A DNA stretch of 64,000 bases from Yaniella halotolerans DSM 15476 (GTDB lineage Bacteria; Actinomycetota; Actinomycetes; Actinomycetales; Micrococcaceae). A program made the translations under genes and the position numbers. Under the pieces are notes generated by a model. The model worked only from the letters and a program-made list of their open reading frames with translations. It was not told where the DNA came from and searched no databases. The stretch is taken from NCBI RefSeq assembly GCF_000420805.1, contig NZ_ATVQ01000004.1, forward strand, positions 1 through 64,000, in the 5' to 3' direction. This document shows, piece by piece, positions 43,490 through 51,949 of the stretch (position 1 is its first letter; each line of letters begins with the position of its first letter).

Positions 43490-44324
43490 GGTGTTCTCCT
43501 GAGAGCTGTGTGATATCGGGTTCGTTGGGTAGTGGACGGCTGAACAGTGCAGTTGGGACCTCGAGCGGTACCGGCACGATGGCGTGCGTGTCGGCGAAGA
43601 AGTCCAGGACACTGATGCCGGGGGCATCGATGCCCTGCAACGTACCGTGTGGTGCGTACGCATTTTGTTGGTATGCCAGAGCCGGGCCGGCCCAGACGGG
43701 GATGGTTCCAAGCATCGAGGCAGTGGGGAAATGCAGATGTCCGCTGACAATCAACCGAACATCGGTCGCGTTTAACACCCTGTTGAGCCGTTGCGGTTCA
43801 GCAAGTCCCACGCTCGAGAGAAACTCGTGAGCAGTTGGTGTCGGTGGATGGTGCATGGCTAGCACGGTGCCCAACGACGCCTCCGCTTGGAGTATGGAGC
43901 TGAGCCATTCCAGTTGGCTATCGGTGAGATACCCCTGCAGCGTATTCTGGCCGTGAGTGTTCAGCGTAACCACGCGCAGGTTGCCAATAAAATAGACATG
44001 GTCGCCAGACTCTGGCCCAGAGGACACAGCGCGGCGGGATCCATAGGCCGCGATCTTCGAGTCGTCGTGATTACCCGGTAGCGCGATAACGGGACACGCT
44101 AACTCGTGGCTAGCTTTGTCGAACAGGACGGCGAGTTCTGTACTGGCTAAACTTGCGTTGTTATAGAGATCGCCGGTCACCAAGACGGCATCGGGGCTGA
44201 AGTGATCGGCCGCCGATAGCGCGGTACACAATCGCTGCCACGTGTCGATCCGGTCGTACAGTAGATGGCTGTTCGTAGTGAGATGCAGATCCGTAATCTG
44301 GAGCATTCGAGTGTGACCGGTCAT
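43473..44324 (-). CDS. Class III metallophosphoesterase (CpdA/GpdQ-like phosphodiesterase)
   Basis: The 283-residue protein shows every dinuclear metal motif: Asp-Leu-His near the N-terminus, Thr-Gly-Asp, Gly-Asn-His-Asp, a single His in Ala-Met-His-His, and Gly-His-Leu-His. There is no signal peptide, so it acts in the cytoplasm. Relatives cleave cyclic AMP, glycerophosphodiesters or phosphonate esters. The ATG overlaps the PTP stop (ATGA), and its end overlaps the binding-protein start by 17 bases. Confidence 0.88.
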   Translation of the reverse strand: MTGHTRMLQITDLHLTTNSHLLYDRIDTWQRLCTALSAADHFSPDAVLVTGDLYNNASLASTELAVLFDKASHELACPVIALPGNHDDSKIAAYGSRRAVSSGPESGDHVYFIGNLRVVTLNTHGQNTLQGYLTDSQLEWLSSILQAEASLGTVLAMHHPPTPTAHEFLSSVGLAEPQRLNRVLNATDVRLIVSGHLHFPTASMLGTIPVWAGPALAYQQNAYAPHGTLQGIDAPGISVLDFFADTHAIVPVPLEVPTALFSRPLPNEPDITQLSGEHHETSH

Positions 44325-45037
44325 AAGACGTTCTTCCCCTCGCCAAAATGAGTCGCGAGTGCCGCCAACTGTGGTGCAGTCACACCATGTGCAGCCAAAT
44401 ACTGCTGCGCAGCTCCGAACTCAGCCCCAACCAGGTCTAACGCGCGTTGCAGTGCCGCTGCGGGGGACGCCATGTGCAGCTGCATCGCGGTCTTGAGTCC
44501 CGTAGGATTCCCAACAAGTTGCGTCTCGAGTTGACGTGTCATTTGACGGCGATACGCCTGTGAAAGATTGGCAGCTGATTGTTCGTAGTCGACCGTGATC
44601 ACCTCAGTTGAAACGCCAACGGCAGCCATCAATAGCGCCACAACTAGTCCGGTTCGATCCTTTCCAGCTTTGCAATGGACGACAACACCACGATCTGCAT
44701 AATAGGAAATAGCTTGGACTGCAGCAGCTATCTGGTTTCCCCGCTCCATCAGCAAAAGCCGATACACATCGTCAATCGTGGCGGCAAGCGGCACCTGTCC
44801 ACGATAGAGGGGTATGTTGATATACGTGAGCTCATCAATGAAGTCTGGCGCATCGGCGATTTCATATGGTTCACGAAGATCCACAACACAAGCAATATCG
44901 TGGTTGCGTAATTCTTCCTGTCCACAAGCGGCTAGTTCAGACAGTGCACCTGAACGGAAAATTTTCGGTGTCGATTGGTTTGGGAGTGCGCGGAAATTCG
45001 GCAGCTGCACCACCTGGGCCGTTGGCTGTGAAGCCAA
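44321..45037 (-). CDS. PTP-type (tyrosine/lipid) phosphatase
   Basis: The 238-residue protein has the P-loop His-Cys-Lys-Ala-Gly-Lys-Asp-Arg-Thr-Gly and an N-terminal Phe-Arg-Ser-Gly-Ala-Leu motif of the bacterial Tyr_phosphatase3 family, whose members act on phosphotyrosine, phosphoserine or phosphoinositides. Asp in the general-acid region (Asp-Leu-Arg-Glu-Pro-Tyr-Glu) is present. It starts with TTG 45037 behind GAGG. First gene after the palindromic operator candidate, so it heads the transporter operon. Confidence 0.85.
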   Translation of the reverse strand: MASQPTAQVVQLPNFRALPNQSTPKIFRSGALSELAACGQEELRNHDIACVVDLREPYEIADAPDFIDELTYINIPLYRGQVPLAATIDDVYRLLLMERGNQIAAAVQAISYYADRGVVVHCKAGKDRTGLVVALLMAAVGVSTEVITVDYEQSAANLSQAYRRQMTRQLETQLVGNPTGLKTAMQLHMASPAAALQRALDLVGAEFGAAQQYLAAHGVTAPQLAALATHFGEGKNVL

Positions 45038-45115
45038 AACCTCACCTCGTTACAAGATTTCTAAAGGGCTGTAATTTGCTTACATCCTGCATTGCAACGA
45101 ACCAAAGTAAACGTT

Positions 45116-45126
45116 AGGTGTCACCT
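45116..45126. promoter_or_regulatory. AGGTGTCACCT palindrome, candidate RpiR operator
   Basis: A perfect 11-base dyad lies 79 bases before the PTP start. On the minus strand it falls between TCAAGA and TAACGT, 17 bases apart, a plausible promoter with a TANNNT -10. A dyad between -35 and -10 would suit a repressor; the RpiR gene is next door. Binding is inferred. Confidence 0.4.
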
Positions 45127-45181
45127 GTATCTATCTTGAGTAAAACCTCAAACAACTATTCACAGACTTCTGCGAGAGACG

Positions 45182-46075
45182 CTACATATCGTCCTGTGGT
45201 GTTTTGAGTGTGCGCGCAAAAACATCAGCTAGCGCTTCTGAAGGGCCGAAGGCTTGGGGCTGGCCCTGTAGTGAGACCGCATGGTTGAGACCATTGAGCA
45301 CCAATGAATGGGCTATACGGCCTATCAGCGGTTCCGTCGCTGCAGTCGGTGACGCCATAACGAGCAACATATCCGCCAGTTCAGCCAGTGGTGTGCGCGC
45401 GTTGCTGGTGATGCCAATAACCGGCACCCTGGAAATCCGTGCTGCCTCGACTGCTTCGAGGGTGTGCTTATTTGCGCCACTATAGCTCACGGCAACCAGC
45501 GCATCTCGTGAGGTCAGTAAGCGTGATCCGAACTGTTGTTGGAGCACATCGGTGGGGGCAATGGCATCTCGGCCGTGCATCATAAACCGCAAGGCAGCTT
45601 CTTGGGCGGGCATTGATGATTCACCAGAACCAATAAACATGATCTTTCGTGCAGCATCTAAGACCTCTACCGCATCAGAGAACTGCTGCCTATCCAAGGT
45701 ATCTGAAGCGGTCTGCAGCTCTGTTATGGCCGTCGAAAACACGTGGTGCATAATATCCTGCTCCGCATCGTCGCGGGCCGTGTCGCCAACTGTATCTCCA
45801 ATGGGTTCTTGCATACCGAACCGAATGATGTCGCTGCGAAGCGCGTTATATCCGGCATACCCGAGCTTTTGTGCTGTTCGCACGACGGTGGCTGACGAGG
45901 TGCGTGCTTGTTGGGCGATAGCCAGTGCACTGGATTCCGCGATGCCGTTCGTGTCGGCTAATAGCACCTCTACAACGCGCTGCTCAGTTGGGGATAAGCG
46001 GGAAAAGGCTGCTCTCAGATGACCATTAAATGCCCTGCGAGTTTTAGGTGTCGACTGTTGATACTTATGTGACAT
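45182..46075 (-). CDS. RpiR/MurR-family transcriptional regulator with SIS domain
   Basis: The 297-residue protein has an N-terminal HTH_6 domain (about residues 20-95, Ser-Pro-Thr-Glu-Gln-Arg-Val-Val and Ser-Ser-Ala-Thr-Val-Val-Arg) and a SIS domain from about 135 (Phe-Ile-Gly-Ser-Gly-Glu-Ser-Ser and Ala-Val-Ser-Tyr-Ser-Gly). SIS domains bind phosphorylated sugars, so the regulator probably senses an intracellular phosphosugar. It lies six bases after the histidine phosphatase and 144 bases before the PTP gene. Confidence 0.9.
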   Translation of the reverse strand: MSHKYQQSTPKTRRAFNGHLRAAFSRLSPTEQRVVEVLLADTNGIAESSALAIAQQARTSSATVVRTAQKLGYAGYNALRSDIIRFGMQEPIGDTVGDTARDDAEQDIMHHVFSTAITELQTASDTLDRQQFSDAVEVLDAARKIMFIGSGESSMPAQEAALRFMMHGRDAIAPTDVLQQQFGSRLLTSRDALVAVSYSGANKHTLEAVEAARISRVPVIGITSNARTPLAELADMLLVMASPTAATEPLIGRIAHSLVLNGLNHAVSLQGQPQAFGPSEALADVFARTLKTPQDDM

Positions 46076-46081
46076 CGCCTA

Positions 46082-46609
46082 TTAGAGTTCCCGGAAGCGT
46101 TCGGCAGGGTACTCACAGATATCGCCGTTGAGAATTGGCGGATGGTCATACCCTAAGGCGGCTGATAGTCCGAGGCGAAAGAGCGCTCCGTGCCCCACAA
46201 GAATGACGTTGTGGCTGCGGTGTCGTTCTGCGATGTATCGAAAGGCATGTAGCGCACGTTGTTGTACTTCTTCGTCAGATTCTTTTGCACACATGAGCTC
46301 GGTGAGTGTTTCTTCGTCGAAGTCCCCAAGGTGCACACCCTCGGCTGGTCCGAAGTCGCGTTCAACGAGGTTCTCCACGGCGTGCACCCGGACAATATCG
46401 AGGATTTCGGCGGCCCGTTGAGCGGTTTGGACAGACCGCATGAGCGGTGACGAGTAAATAGCGTGCCAATGACCCATCCGTTGCAGAGTCTGGGCAGCTT
46501 TCGTGGATTCAAAGTAGCCTTCAGCACTGAGCGGGTTATCGGTACGACCTTGAAGGAGTCGTTTCTTGTTCCACTCGGTGCGTCCGTGACGGACAAAGGC
46601 CCATTTCAT
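46082..46609 (-). CDS. Histidine phosphatase (phosphoglycerate mutase-like)
   Basis: The 175-residue protein has the catalytic Arg-His-Gly-Arg-Thr motif at residues 7-11, Ser-Ser-Pro-Leu-Met-Arg-Ser and the second active-site His in Val-Gly-His-Gly. It is the short branch used as a phosphatase on sugar phosphates and nucleotides rather than as a mutase. The dozen-residue insertions of true GpmA are absent. It precedes the RpiR gene on the same strand. Confidence 0.9.
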   Translation of the reverse strand: MKWAFVRHGRTEWNKKRLLQGRTDNPLSAEGYFESTKAAQTLQRMGHWHAIYSSPLMRSVQTAQRAAEILDIVRVHAVENLVERDFGPAEGVHLGDFDEETLTELMCAKESDEEVQQRALHAFRYIAERHRSHNVILVGHGALFRLGLSAALGYDHPPILNGDICEYPAERFREL

Positions 46610-46786
46610 AACCGTTCCTCGTCTAAAAGTCAGCTGGTATCTCTATTTGTACGCCGCTGATATTACCTGCGCCCGAGGTGTTGCCTACCCACAGGTGAAT
46701 AATCGGCGACCAATAGATGACAAGGACGCTTTGTTGGCTTAACGTGAGTGAAACCAATTACGATACTGCGGTTTGCAGCTTAAAAC

Positions 46787-46824
46787 ACTCGACCCCCGCT
46801 GTTTATATACAGCGGGGGTCGAGT
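46787..46824 (-). terminator. Terminator after rplL
   Basis: ACTCGACCCCCGCTGT (46787-46802) and ACAGCGGGGGTCGAGT (46809-46824) form a perfect 16-bp stem with a 6-base AT loop; on the minus strand GTTTTAAGC follows. Confidence 0.92.
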
Positions 46825-46867
46825 TGAAATCAGATCAAGACTGATGCTGACCGTAGTGAGCTGAAGC

Positions 46868-47254
46868 TTACTTCAGGGTTACGGTAGCGCCTGCGCCTTC
46901 GAGAGTTTCCTTGGCAGCGTCTGCGGCAGCCTTGTCGACGCCTTCGAGGACAGCCTTTGGTGCGGCGTCAACGAGGTCTTTTGCGTCTTTCAGACCGAGG
47001 GAGGTCAGAGCGCGTACTTCCTTGATGACACCGATCTTGGCGTCGCCAGCGGATTCGAGGACAACGTCGAATTCGGTCTGCTCTTCTTCAGCACCTGCAT
47101 CGTCGCCACCGGCTGGGGCGCCTGCGGCAACTGCAACTGGAGCTGCAGCGGTTACGTCGAATTCTTCTTCAAAAGCCTTGATGAATTCGGACAGCTCGAG
47201 CAGGGACAGTTCCTTGAACTGATCCAACAGTTCTTCAGTTGACATTTTTGCCAT
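46868..47254 (-). CDS. rplL: 50S ribosomal protein L7/L12
   Basis: L7/L12 forms the flexible stalk that recruits GTPase factors. The 128-residue sequence has the N-terminal dimerisation helix, an Ala/Gly/Glu hinge, and the C-terminal domain with Lys-Ile-Gly-Val-Ile-Lys-Glu-Val-Arg and Leu-Gly-Leu-Lys-Asp-Ala-Lys. It follows rplJ after 58 bases and ends at a strong terminator. Confidence 0.98.
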   Translation of the reverse strand: MAKMSTEELLDQFKELSLLELSEFIKAFEEEFDVTAAAPVAVAAGAPAGGDDAGAEEEQTEFDVVLESAGDAKIGVIKEVRALTSLGLKDAKDLVDAAPKAVLEGVDKAAADAAKETLEGAGATVTLK

Positions 47255-47312
47255 GGTATTGGCTCCTTAAAAGTCGTGTGTTTGTTTGGTCCGGCACGCA
47301 GGGTGCCACGAG

Positions 47313-47831
47313 TTAGGCAGCTTCTTGTTTCTCGCGCAGTGCTTCTGCGAGACGAACAGCCTTTTCGATTGGGGCCTGGAACGTAGCGGCAGCCTTGGAC
47401 AGGGAGCCCTTCATTGCACCAGCCATCTGAGATAGCAGAACCTCGCGTGATTCGAGGTCAGCCAGTTGAATAACGTCAGCTTCTTCAAGTGGCTGGCCAT
47501 CCATGTAGCCGCCCTTGATGACCAACTTGTCGTGGCCTTTGGCGAAATCACGCACAACCTTAGCAACGTCTACGGTTTCACCCGAGACGAAGGCGATTGC
47601 GGTAGGACCGGTGAGCTTGCCTTCAAGGGCAGTAACTCCAGCCTTTTCTGCCGCAATGGCAGTCAGCGTGTTCTTCGCCACGGCGTAAGTAGCGTTCTCA
47701 CCCAGATCGCGACGCAAGGTCGTGATCTCGTCAACGGTGAGACCACGGTATTCTGTGACTACAGCCGAGGATGAGTTGCGGAACAGTTCCGTCAGCTCTT
47801 CCACGGCTGCAGTTTTTTCAGCATTCGCCAT
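47313..47831 (-). CDS. rplJ: 50S ribosomal protein L10
   Basis: L10 is the base of the L7/L12 stalk. The 172-residue sequence has Glu-Tyr-Arg-Gly-Leu-Thr-Val-Asp-Glu-Ile and the Ala-Lys-Asn-Thr-Leu motif. I chose ATG 47831 behind AGGAAGGAG; the open frame runs 41 codons upstream through the leader hairpin, which is not coding. A complex of L10 and L12 commonly represses its own mRNA in bacteria. Confidence 0.97.
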   Translation of the reverse strand: MANAEKTAAVEELTELFRNSSSAVVTEYRGLTVDEITTLRRDLGENATYAVAKNTLTAIAAEKAGVTALEGKLTGPTAIAFVSGETVDVAKVVRDFAKGHDKLVIKGGYMDGQPLEEADVIQLADLESREVLLSQMAGAMKGSLSKAAATFQAPIEKAVRLAEALREKQEAA

Positions 47832-47871
47832 GGCACTCCTTCCTTCGTGGATATGCCGGCCGCTCAAACAC

Positions 47872-47900
47872 AAAAACGCCCCGTGCAGGTGCACAGGGCG
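47872..47900 (-). promoter_or_regulatory. rplJ leader attenuator-like hairpin
   Basis: Read on the minus strand, CGCCCTGTGC (47891-47900) pairs with GCACGGGGCG (47877-47886) over ten pairs including one G-U, then UUUUUGUG follows. This has the form of an intrinsic terminator 40 bases before the L10 start. It fits the L10(L12) leader regulation known in other bacteria. Confidence 0.65.
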
Positions 47901-48041
47901 CAAAGATTCTTGACTGTTTAGAAGACACAGTTTGTCTATTGCTCTCATGTTCACCTGCGCGGGCCGCTCATATGATGAGCTTTTACAGTGTCATCCATTT
48001 TGCACAGATGAATACGACCGGCGGTCTTCGGTAGGTATGAG

Positions 48042-48069
48042 TTTATAGAGTTCGGGCGTTGAATTGCAA
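48042..48069 (-). promoter_or_regulatory. Candidate rplJL promoter
   Basis: On the minus strand TTGCAA (48064-48069) and TATAAA (48042-48047) are 16 bases apart; the -10 matches five of six. It gives a leader of about 200 nt with the attenuator-like hairpin. Confidence 0.6.
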
Positions 48070-48103
48070 ATCGATGACACTGGCGAGCTTTGCTCTACAG
48101 CCT

Positions 48104-48775
48104 TTAGAGCGCATCGTCGATGTCCATCCGGGCTTGCCCCACAAAGTACGCTAACTGTGCGCCGTTGTCAGCACCCGATTTCTGCAATGCTCGGGTTACT
48201 GTCGATTTGACGGTATCGGGTGCAATATTTAGTTCCGTTGCAATCTGTTTATACGCCTTTCCCTGCCCAATCAGGAGTGCGACTTGCAGTTCTCGAGGAC
48301 TCAAACTCCCGATGCGTTCCCGTGCCTGCAGAACCTGGGGTGTTGTTGTGGGCTTTAGGAAGTTTTTTATGAGACGGCTGGTGGTCTGTGGAGAAACTAT
48401 TACGTCTCCCTCAGCGGCAGCCCGGATCGCCGGGATCAGATATTTCTCGGCATCGTTTTTGAGGATGAATCCCGCGGCCCCGGCCTGAAGCGCTCCACGG
48501 GTATAGGATTCCAGATCAAAACTTGTTGCTGCAATGACTCTGGGAGGAGTCATGAGGGTGTGGATCCGTCGGATCGCTTCGACCCCATCAAACGCCCCGG
48601 GGAGGTAGAGGTCCATGACTACGACGTCGGGACGAGTTTTTCGGATCTGCTGGAGGGCGTCTACGCCACTTTGGGCGGTTGCCACGACTTCCAATGATGC
48701 ATCGCTGTCAACGATCGACACCAGATTCCGCAGCGTCATCGTCTCGTCATCTACTATCAATACCCTCGTGCGCAC
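48104..48775 (-). CDS. NarL/LuxR-type response regulator
   Basis: The 223-residue protein has a receiver domain (Asp-Asp-Glu acid pocket near residue 8, phosphoacceptor Asp in Val-Met-Asp-Leu-Tyr, Thr/Lys in Ile-Leu-Lys-Asn) and a C-terminal LuxR helix-turn-helix (Leu-Ser-Pro-Arg-Glu-Leu-Gln-Val-Ala). I chose GTG 48775 because TAGGCT on the minus strand ends six bases before it, which fits a leaderless start; a TTG two codons upstream is open. It lies 32 bases after its partner kinase. Confidence 0.9.
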   Translation of the reverse strand: MRTRVLIVDDETMTLRNLVSIVDSDASLEVVATAQSGVDALQQIRKTRPDVVVMDLYLPGAFDGVEAIRRIHTLMTPPRVIAATSFDLESYTRGALQAGAAGFILKNDAEKYLIPAIRAAAEGDVIVSPQTTSRLIKNFLKPTTTPQVLQARERIGSLSPRELQVALLIGQGKAYKQIATELNIAPDTVKSTVTRALQKSGADNGAQLAYFVGQARMDIDDAL

Positions 48776-48807
48776 ACGCAAAGCCTAGCACCGCGGATGA
48801 CACTCCC

Positions 48808-50040
48808 TTAAATGTCGGTTGGTTGCCCCGCAGCCCAAGGGAGTTGAACCTTCAGCCGGAACCTATCTTCTGAAATTTCTTCTTCCACCGTCCCACCAAC
48901 CAGGCTGGCGCGTTCGGTGATGCCCAACAATCCCGTACCACTACCACCGGCGAAGTCCGAAGTGGGATTGCGACGGTTCGTGAATTCTAATGCGATGCCG
49001 CGGCCTGGCTGGCCGTCAATGCGGATGTGCACAGTGTTGTCGGTACTATGGCGCATCACATTGGTTAACGCTTCCTGAGTGATTCGTACTACTGCTCGTT
49101 GCAGTTCATCAGGTGCCGAATCGTAGCTATCCAACAGGACCTGCGGGTGAACCGTGAGCCCTTGATGCGTGGCATCGTCTAATAAGGTGCGTAGGTCCTG
49201 AAACCCCTCTGGCGCAACCGAAGGCAGCACGGGTTCTTGTTCGCCTTGAGCTCGTAACGATGACACCAGGGTTCGCAGATCCCGCAGTGCTTGATCCGAA
49301 TATTGTTGCGTTTCCTGTAAGGCTGCGGAGAGCTCACTTTGACCTTTGCTGGCCAAGGATCTTTGCATTTGTCCGGTCTGTAATGACAATGCGGTCAGCC
49401 GCTGGGCTAAGGTGTCATGGACCTCGCGTGCTAAATGCTCCCGCTCAGTCTGGCGCGTCATTTCTGAAGAGATAACGGCTCGGTCATGCTCAACAGCCTC
49501 CACTGCCGCATGCGCCTGCTCTATTCTTCGACGCTGACGAGTCATCAACGAAATGGATAAGACCAAACCGATAGCTGCAAACCCCAGGATGACAACAAGG
49601 AGAATTGCTTCGGCTGTCGGTGCATCAGCACCCTGACGCAATACACCGAAGATATGCCAGCCCATGTTGAGCAATACCGCTGCGAAACCCCCACCCGCAA
49701 TAAACCACTGCCAACGATGACGTGCACGCACAATCCAGACCGTTAGTCCAACGGACAGAACAAACGGGTCGCCCTGCACGACTACGGCGAAGAAGCCTCC
49801 GAGGATGATCAATACCAACGGAATGTGCCGATACCAAGGCAGAAAAAGTAGCAAGAGAAAACCCATTGCTGCCCGTAAAGCCCCTAGGTCACTAACCTCT
49901 TGCATCGTGGAGTCGGTGTAATTTTCTGGGGCGCTCATAGTCGCCAACACCGCAACGAGAAGACCCGTGAACATCATCAGGGCTATGGCCAGTATCTGCT
50001 GCAGCACTGGCCAAATGCGGCGCTTAATCATTCTCGTCAT
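48808..50040 (-). CDS. NarL-type sensor histidine kinase
   Basis: The 410-residue protein has about five predicted membrane helices (residues 10-175), a short coiled coil, the HisKA_3 box (Glu-Arg-Glu-His-Leu-Ala-Arg-Glu-Val-His-Asp-Thr-Leu) and a HATPase domain ending in Gly-Thr-Gly-Leu-Leu-Gly-Ile-Thr-Glu-Arg. There is no large extracellular domain, so it probably senses a membrane or envelope state. Start ATG 50040 has no Shine-Dalgarno but TAGACT eight bases upstream. Divergent from a membrane protein that may be its target or input. Confidence 0.9.
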   Translation of the reverse strand: MTRMIKRRIWPVLQQILAIALMMFTGLLVAVLATMSAPENYTDSTMQEVSDLGALRAAMGFLLLLFLPWYRHIPLVLIILGGFFAVVVQGDPFVLSVGLTVWIVRARHRWQWFIAGGGFAAVLLNMGWHIFGVLRQGADAPTAEAILLVVILGFAAIGLVLSISLMTRQRRRIEQAHAAVEAVEHDRAVISSEMTRQTEREHLAREVHDTLAQRLTALSLQTGQMQRSLASKGQSELSAALQETQQYSDQALRDLRTLVSSLRAQGEQEPVLPSVAPEGFQDLRTLLDDATHQGLTVHPQVLLDSYDSAPDELQRAVVRITQEALTNVMRHSTDNTVHIRIDGQPGRGIALEFTNRRNPTSDFAGGSGTGLLGITERASLVGGTVEEEISEDRFRLKVQLPWAAGQPTDI

Positions 50041-50212
50041 GATGACTTAGTCTATCCAGCCCTTATCGCTTCTGCGATCACACCTTTGGGGCAGCGAGCA
50101 TACCCATTCGGGTATCAAAATCTACCTGAACCGCCCTATAGCAAGTCAGGGCTTATTCGTAACGTGAGAAGCGTCCAATATTTTCGAACTCACATCTGCA
50201 AGAAAGGCTGTT

Positions 50213-51049
50213 ATGACTACCGGTTCAGACACTTACACTCCCTCCCAACAGCAGACACCTCCCCCGAAGAAGAAATCGCGAAATGTCGTGGGACTGATCG
50301 CGCTGATCACAGCCATTGTTGGTACTATCTTTGCCGTCATCCCGGGCGCACTGATCCTCGGCTGGATCCTTTTGCCGGTCGCTTTTATCCTCTCTATCGT
50401 GTCACTCTTCCTGAAGCACCAGAAACGTGGGCAAGGCATTGCGGCACTGATCATTTCCATTGTTGGCACGATCATCGGTGCCATCGTCTTTTTCGCAGTG
50501 GTGGCTACGGCCGTCGATGAGTCCTTCAACGAGGACGTAGAAATCCAGTCACCCGTTGAAGGCGGTGAGGTTGAAGAGAGCGTCGTCGACGAGGATGCTG
50601 CTGCAGATGACGGCGAAGAAGGAACTCGGGGTAATCCACTGGATTTAGGAACCACAATCACCGAATCTGACTGGGAAGTCACGGTAAATAGTGTCGATTT
50701 GAACGCTACCGATGCAGTCTTGGCCGAGAATCCGCTCAATGACGATCCTGCGGAAGGACACGGCTACATTCTGGCCAATGTCACTGCGACATATATCGGC
50801 GACGACGCATCTGGGGACACGCTTGGTGGCGTTCGTGTGGAATTTGTATCGTCTGCTGGCAACTCTTTTGACAGCACGGCCAATATGGTGATCGCTCCGG
50901 ATTATTTTAACCGTTCTGAAACGCTCTACGAGGGTGCTTCAACGACCGGGAATTTTGCATTTGAGGTGCCGATGGACGATGTTGCCAATGGTCATATTCT
51001 GCTGTCGCCCAGCATGTTTGGCGACGGAGTCTTTTTCAACGTGCAGTAA
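50213..51049 (+). CDS. Membrane protein with DUF4352-like extracellular domain
   Basis: The 278-residue protein has a short Pro/Lys-rich cytoplasmic N-terminus, a first hydrophobic segment (about 25-65, probably two helices), a second at about 75-100, an acidic linker rich in Glu, Asp and Val, and a beta-rich C-terminal domain from about 145. That domain resembles the DUF4352/telokin-like immunoprotective-type extracellular domains of actinobacteria. ATG 50213 is preceded by GAAAGG. Divergent from a sensor kinase, so a signalling or target role is possible but not shown. Confidence 0.75.
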   Translation: MTTGSDTYTPSQQQTPPPKKKSRNVVGLIALITAIVGTIFAVIPGALILGWILLPVAFILSIVSLFLKHQKRGQGIAALIISIVGTIIGAIVFFAVVATAVDESFNEDVEIQSPVEGGEVEESVVDEDAAADDGEEGTRGNPLDLGTTITESDWEVTVNSVDLNATDAVLAENPLNDDPAEGHGYILANVTATYIGDDASGDTLGGVRVEFVSSAGNSFDSTANMVIAPDYFNRSETLYEGASTTGNFAFEVPMDDVANGHILLSPSMFGDGVFFNVQ

Positions 51050-51093
51050 GCCCCTGCGCAATCTGACGTCGCAGCAGTAATCACGCACAAAAA

Positions 51094-51126
51094 AGCGGGC
51101 CAGGAAGAAACTCTTCCTGGCCCGCT
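51094..51126 (-). terminator. Terminator after rplA
   Basis: AGCGGGCCAGGAAGA (51094-51108) and TCTTCCTGGCCCGCT (51112-51126) form a perfect 15-bp stem with a 3-base loop. On the minus strand six U residues follow. It may also stop the convergent membrane-protein transcript. Confidence 0.92.
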
Positions 51127-51161
51127 GTAATCCTTAGAACCCAAGATGCTTGGGTACCGGT

Positions 51162-51872
51162 TTACTCGTCGTCTTGTGGAAGCACGCGAGTAACGTTTGG
51201 ATCCATCTGCACGCCGGGGCCGAAGGTGGTGGTTACACTCGCTTTGGTGATGTAACGGCCCTTGGCTGCGGATGGTTTCAGACGAAGGATTTCGTCAAGT
51301 GCGGTTGCGTAGTTTTCGGTGAGCTGTTCAGCGGTGAAGCTGGTGTTCCCGATGATGAAGTGCAGGTTCGAGTGACGGTCGACGCGGAAGTCGATTTTGC
51401 CGCCCTTGATGTCTTTGACTGCCTGCGCAACGTTTGGTGTGACGGTGCCGGTACGTGGGTTTGGCATCAGGTTACGTGGGCCAAGGATTTTACCAAGGCG
51501 GCCAACCTGGCCCATCATGTCCGGTGATGCAACGGCGGCGTCGAAGTCAGTCCAGCCACCCTGAATACGTTCAACCAGGTCATCAGAACCTACGAAGTCT
51601 GCGCCAGCTTCTACAGCTGCTTCTGCGTTAGCGCCAGTTGCGAAAACGACTACGCGTGCGGTTTTACCGGTTCCGTGCGGCAGGTTCGCGGTTCCGCGAA
51701 CCATCTGGTCGGCTTTACGTGGGTCAACCGAGAGACGCATTGCGACTTCTACAGTGGTGTCCTTGGAGGACGGGTTGATCTCTTGGGCTAGAGCAATTGC
51801 TTCGGCTGGTGCGTACGGACGGTCTTCGACCTTTGCCGCGGCTGCCTTATATGCTTTGCTGCGCTTTGCCAT
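51162..51872 (-). CDS. rplA: 50S ribosomal protein L1
   Basis: L1 forms the stalk near the E site and in E. coli represses its own operon. The 236-residue sequence has [11 protein letters not shown] and [14 protein letters not shown]. It follows rplK after 77 bases and ends at a strong terminator instead of continuing to rplJ. Confidence 0.98.
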   Translation of the reverse strand: MAKRSKAYKAAAAKVEDRPYAPAEAIALAQEINPSSKDTTVEVAMRLSVDPRKADQMVRGTANLPHGTGKTARVVVFATGANAEAAVEAGADFVGSDDLVERIQGGWTDFDAAVASPDMMGQVGRLGKILGPRNLMPNPRTGTVTPNVAQAVKDIKGGKIDFRVDRHSNLHFIIGNTSFTAEQLTENYATALDEILRLKPSAAKGRYITKASVTTTFGPGVQMDPNVTRVLPQDDE

Positions 51873-51949
51873 CTGCGTTTTCTCCTTATGCAGTTGTGGT
51901 GTCGTCGGGCCGCGCTCGGCCCTACCACGGGGATTTGAGAAGTTGTGAG

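Noticed and set aside
47832-47954. A 41-codon N-terminal extension of L10
   Set aside because: It runs through the attenuator hairpin and lacks L10 similarity; ATG 47831 has a strong ribosome binding site.
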